Part shown: one piece after another, positions 5,601 through 6,883 of the stretch
Layout of the letters: the number at the start of each line of letters is the position of its first letter
Numbering within the stretch: the stretch's first letter is position 1
NCBI GenBank assembly: GCA_945873015.1
Contig: CAMCBY010000225.1
Coordinates: forward strand, 1 to 6,883
DNA length: 6,883 bases
Reading direction: 5' to 3'
DNA from: Klebsiella pneumoniae
GTDB lineage: Bacteria; Pseudomonadota; Gammaproteobacteria; Ga0077536
Program-made: the position numbers and the translations under genes
The notes under the pieces: model-generated
The model's input: the letters and a program-made list of their open reading frames with translations, nothing else
Database searches by the model: none
Told to the model about the DNA's origin: nothing

Positions 5601-6653
5601 GGCGCGACCGGCGCGGATGGTGTCCCACAGTTGGCGATACACCTCTTCGCCGTGGGCGCCGGATTTGAGCAGGCTATGATTCTGGCCCAGCAGTTCATCG
5701 CGTCCGTAGCCGCTGATCTCGCAGAACTTGTCGTTAGCGTGCACGATGGCACCGGATTCATCGGTCATCGAGACAATGGCGTGGGCATCGAGCGCCGAAC
5801 GCAGCGCTTCGCGTTCGGCATTGGAGGTTTCCAGCGCCTCCGATTGCGTCAGCGCGCGGACACGGTCGGCCTCCAGTTTGCCGACCATGTCGTTGAAGGC
5901 ATGTGCAAGGCCGGTCAGTTCGTCACAGCCGTGCAGATTCACGCGCACGCCGAGTTCACCACCACTGACCGCACTGGCTGCGGTCTCGATACAACTCAGG
6001 CGCGCGCGGTAAACGCGCTCGCCGACCCACCACAGCAACAGCATCACCAGACCGAATTCGAGCGTATGGCGCGCCGCTTCGCTGCGCGCCACGGCGTGGG
6101 CATTGGCCAATACCGCCGCGGTGCGGTCACGACGGTAGAAACGGGCAATCTGGCGTGCCGGTCGTCCTTCCTGCGCCAGGCTCATCACCGGCACCACCGA
6201 ATACATATGACTGCCAATCACCTCGGTGCCGGCGCCCAACTCGTGATCGCCGCGTAACCCGAAGTTCTTTTTGTCGAAGCTCGAACCCGCCGCTTGTGCG
6301 CCGCTGACGGCGAGCAGCTTGCCATCCTCATCCACCAGCGCGCCGGCTTCAAAGTCGCCTTCCAGCGCGAGAGCGTTCAAAGTGGAGCCGACATCACCCG
6401 CATGCTGGTTATGCAACGCGTGACTGAAATGTGCCGCCGCTTCGCGCGAAGTCGTCATCACCCGCGACGTCATCTGTACCAGCGCGTGCTCGCGATTGGT
6501 CCGTATTTCGTGCACATAGGTGTCCACCAGCATCACCAGAAAGCCCGCCACCATAAAGGCAGGAAAGGTGACGCGCAGCGGATACCGCGCCAGAAAATGA
6601 TAGAACGCGAGGGCCGGTTTCCAGCGCGGAAGCGGCGCGGTGTATTCAGTCAT
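2673..6653 (-). CDS. Membrane-bound multi-sensor hybrid histidine kinase (sensor-HAMP-PAS-GAF-PAS-PAS-PAS-HisKA-HATPase-REC)
   Basis: A 1326-residue inner-membrane kinase. TM1 is about residues 27-47 and TM2 about 197-213. They flank a periplasmic segment of about 150 residues that may be a single-CACHE-like sensor (GALVDEDGKLLAVSG). HAMP is about 214-266, followed by a short coiled coil. PAS1 (about 285-395) ends in ISLRTDITERE. A GAF-like domain covers about 411-545, and PAS2 (556-675), PAS3 (685-805) and PAS4 (815-930) follow. The H-box GQLAGGIAHDFNNIL has phospho-His at H963. The ATPase has its N-box at VNLVVNARDAV (N1078), G1 at DDGCGM (1121-1126), F-box FDPVYTTK and G2 GKGTGMGLS. The receiver has acidic D1211/D1212, phospho-acceptor D1257 (TDQTMPG), S1285 and K1306, so both catalytic parts look intact. 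There is no HPt domain. A CxxC insert (C1103, C1106) precedes G1. The start is ATG with only a weak GGATGG upstream, 11 bases after the response regulator stop. The signal sensed is unknown. Confidence 0.95.
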   Translation of the reverse strand: MTEYTAPLPRWKPALAFYHFLARYPLRVTFPAFMVAGFLVMLVDTYVHEIRTNREHALVQMTSRVMTTSREAAAHFSHALHNQHAGDVGSTLNALALEGDFEAGALVDEDGKLLAVSGAQAAGSSFDKKNFGLRGDHELGAGTEVIGSHMYSVVPVMSLAQEGRPARQIARFYRRDRTAAVLANAHAVARSEAARHTLEFGLVMLLLWWVGERVYRARLSCIETAASAVSGGELGVRVNLHGCDELTGLAHAFNDMVGKLEADRVRALTQSEALETSNAEREALRSALDAHAIVSMTDESGAIVHANDKFCEISGYGRDELLGQNHSLLKSGAHGEEVYRQLWDTIRAGRAWHGVLQNRRKDGTPYWVQSSILPLGGKAVGHGGYISLRTDITERERLRAALERLARTDVLQAPFDLFSEALAFGLDASRTGVVRFVENNQRQRLLGSWPASAEHEESIVQGCAAAIRDGAAGFSQYTCLANNFPHDPLLAGHDQDCLFVEPIIDLAGALMGMLYAICRSRPADESSMRALLVTVARRAAGEIQRQSMERAQLRQQEWLEFVMQSAGAAVWDRDLITDAVIFNEQFAKMLGYELAEIEPIVDTWRNAVHPDDAEAVGTAVAAYLVGDTARYQSEYRLRNRAGDYIWVLDRGAITVRAPDGRPLRLSGVLIDITAHKRAQLELENEQQRLSLILDHVPLGLWGVDLTTGRTWASHQWLSHLGFDPRSFALTQQEWGEMLHPDDAERARNTMQRYLDGEIPSYAVDYRLQLPDLSWRWIMSRAVISKFDGEGQPQQLMGIQFDIDDRKLAETALMQSEARLRAVLDNSPTGIFWADTDGALQYINASLRHNFGLVADQGTGHSWMELLHVDNKQQTTSAWRSYIAGDDDILDTESRFQLPNQDVRTVHVRVARTHGGGSAIGFVGVLEDITEEREREAKYERLRLQIQQAQKMEAVGQLAGGIAHDFNNILASVIGFGTLARERFAREGDGKLAEYLNAVVTAGERGRDLVAKMLSFSRATPSGQAQALEPVAVAREVAHLLSTIIPSSMHFDLDVHEPVPLVSIDAVDIHQVLVNLVVNARDAVSSHGHISIVIDGKAARHGHCAACQAPINGEYVAITVRDDGCGMDERTVARIFDPVYTTKDVGKGTGMGLSVVHGIMHRAGGHVMVNSTPGAGTEFVMLLQPASGTTGSVSKEVRPAVSVAGLRVLVVDDEPLVRNFVGELLQGEGARPTLAADGSEALAMFAAAPADFDVVFTDQTMPGLTGLELTAALRETRADVPVVLCSGYSDRATLDVARAGGVIFLGKPAEPQAILDALHTAAQGARH

Positions 6654-6664
6654 CTAACCATCCG

Positions 6665-6883
6665 TCAACAACTATTGCCGGCCATCACCTGCGTCGACTC
6701 AAGTTCCAGTTGTGTCGCCAGCAAGGCCATGTCGAGGGGTTTTTCTATACAAAGATCGGCACCGGCGACACGCATCGCCTCGCGCCCTTCAGCACTCAAG
6801 TAACCCGACAGGAAAACCACGCGGGTCGCACGCGTAGCGGGGTCGGCTTTGATGCGGCGGCACACTTCGAGACCATCCATGCC
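6665..6883 (-). CDS. Response regulator receiver domain, C-terminal 72 residues (5' end outside window)
   Basis: The frame is open to the right edge, so this is a partial gene. The visible part begins with GMDGLEVCRRIK, the loop and helix that follow beta-3 and the phospho-acceptor Asp in CheY-like receivers. The Asp itself lies outside the window. The beta-4 switch residue is the Ser in VVFLSGY (visible residue 26) and the conserved beta-5 Lys is in IEKPLD (residue 48). Only about 20 residues follow, so no output domain lies after the receiver: it is either a single-domain regulator or the C-terminal receiver of a larger protein. The stop codon is 11 bases before the kinase start, so the two are probably co-transcribed and functionally paired. 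I am confident of the fold, but not of the overall protein or of direct phosphotransfer with the kinase. Confidence 0.88.
   Translation of the reverse strand, partial: GMDGLEVCRRIKADPATRATRVVFLSGYLSAEGREAMRVAGADLCIEKPLDMALLATQLELESTQVMAGNSC

Noticed and set aside
4593..6257. Two long plus-strand frames (about 300 and 249 codons) opposite the PAS and GAF region
   Set aside because: They are antisense to clearly recognisable PAS, GAF and HAMP coding sequence, with no motif of their own.

Overview
The window comes from a GC-rich bacterium, most likely a gammaproteobacterium. The signs are a close relative of E. coli YedI (DUF808), a DUF4266 mini-lipoprotein, and REP-type intergenic palindromes with a GTRGG head of the kind found in Pseudomonas and related genera. 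No marker gene fixes the genus. All supported genes lie on the minus strand, so transcription runs from high to low coordinates. The many long plus-strand reading frames are GC-driven shadows of these genes.

In order of transcription: (1) 6883-6665 holds the last 72 residues of a receiver-domain response regulator whose start is outside the window. (2) Eleven bases later, 6653-2673 encodes a 1326-residue membrane hybrid sensor histidine kinase. Its modules are an extracytoplasmic sensor, HAMP, PAS, GAF, three more PAS domains, a kinase core and a receiver. The two genes are probably one operon and form a two-component or phosphorelay module. (3) After 80-86 bases comes a double-hotdog, MaoC-like protein of 277 residues (2586-1753). 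(4) After 138 bases comes a 74-residue DUF4266 lipoprotein (1614-1390). (5) After 166 bases comes a DUF808/YedI inner-membrane protein (1223-282). Genes 3 to 5 are separated by gaps long enough to be independent units, and nothing ties them functionally to the kinase.

The leftmost 281 bases have no credible gene. They carry a cluster of palindromes: two REP-like elements of different sequence, a 13-bp inverted repeat around one of them that makes a REPIN-like hairpin, and a separate 8-bp hairpin. This is the most structured non-coding part of the window.

No clearly new multi-gene system is visible. The most interesting points are the REP/REPIN cluster, a first PAS domain that resembles the FAD-binding PAS of Aer and NifL, a HxHCxxC insert in the kinase ATPase domain, a DUF4266 gene without its usual partners, and a MaoC-like protein lacking the usual catalytic Asp.
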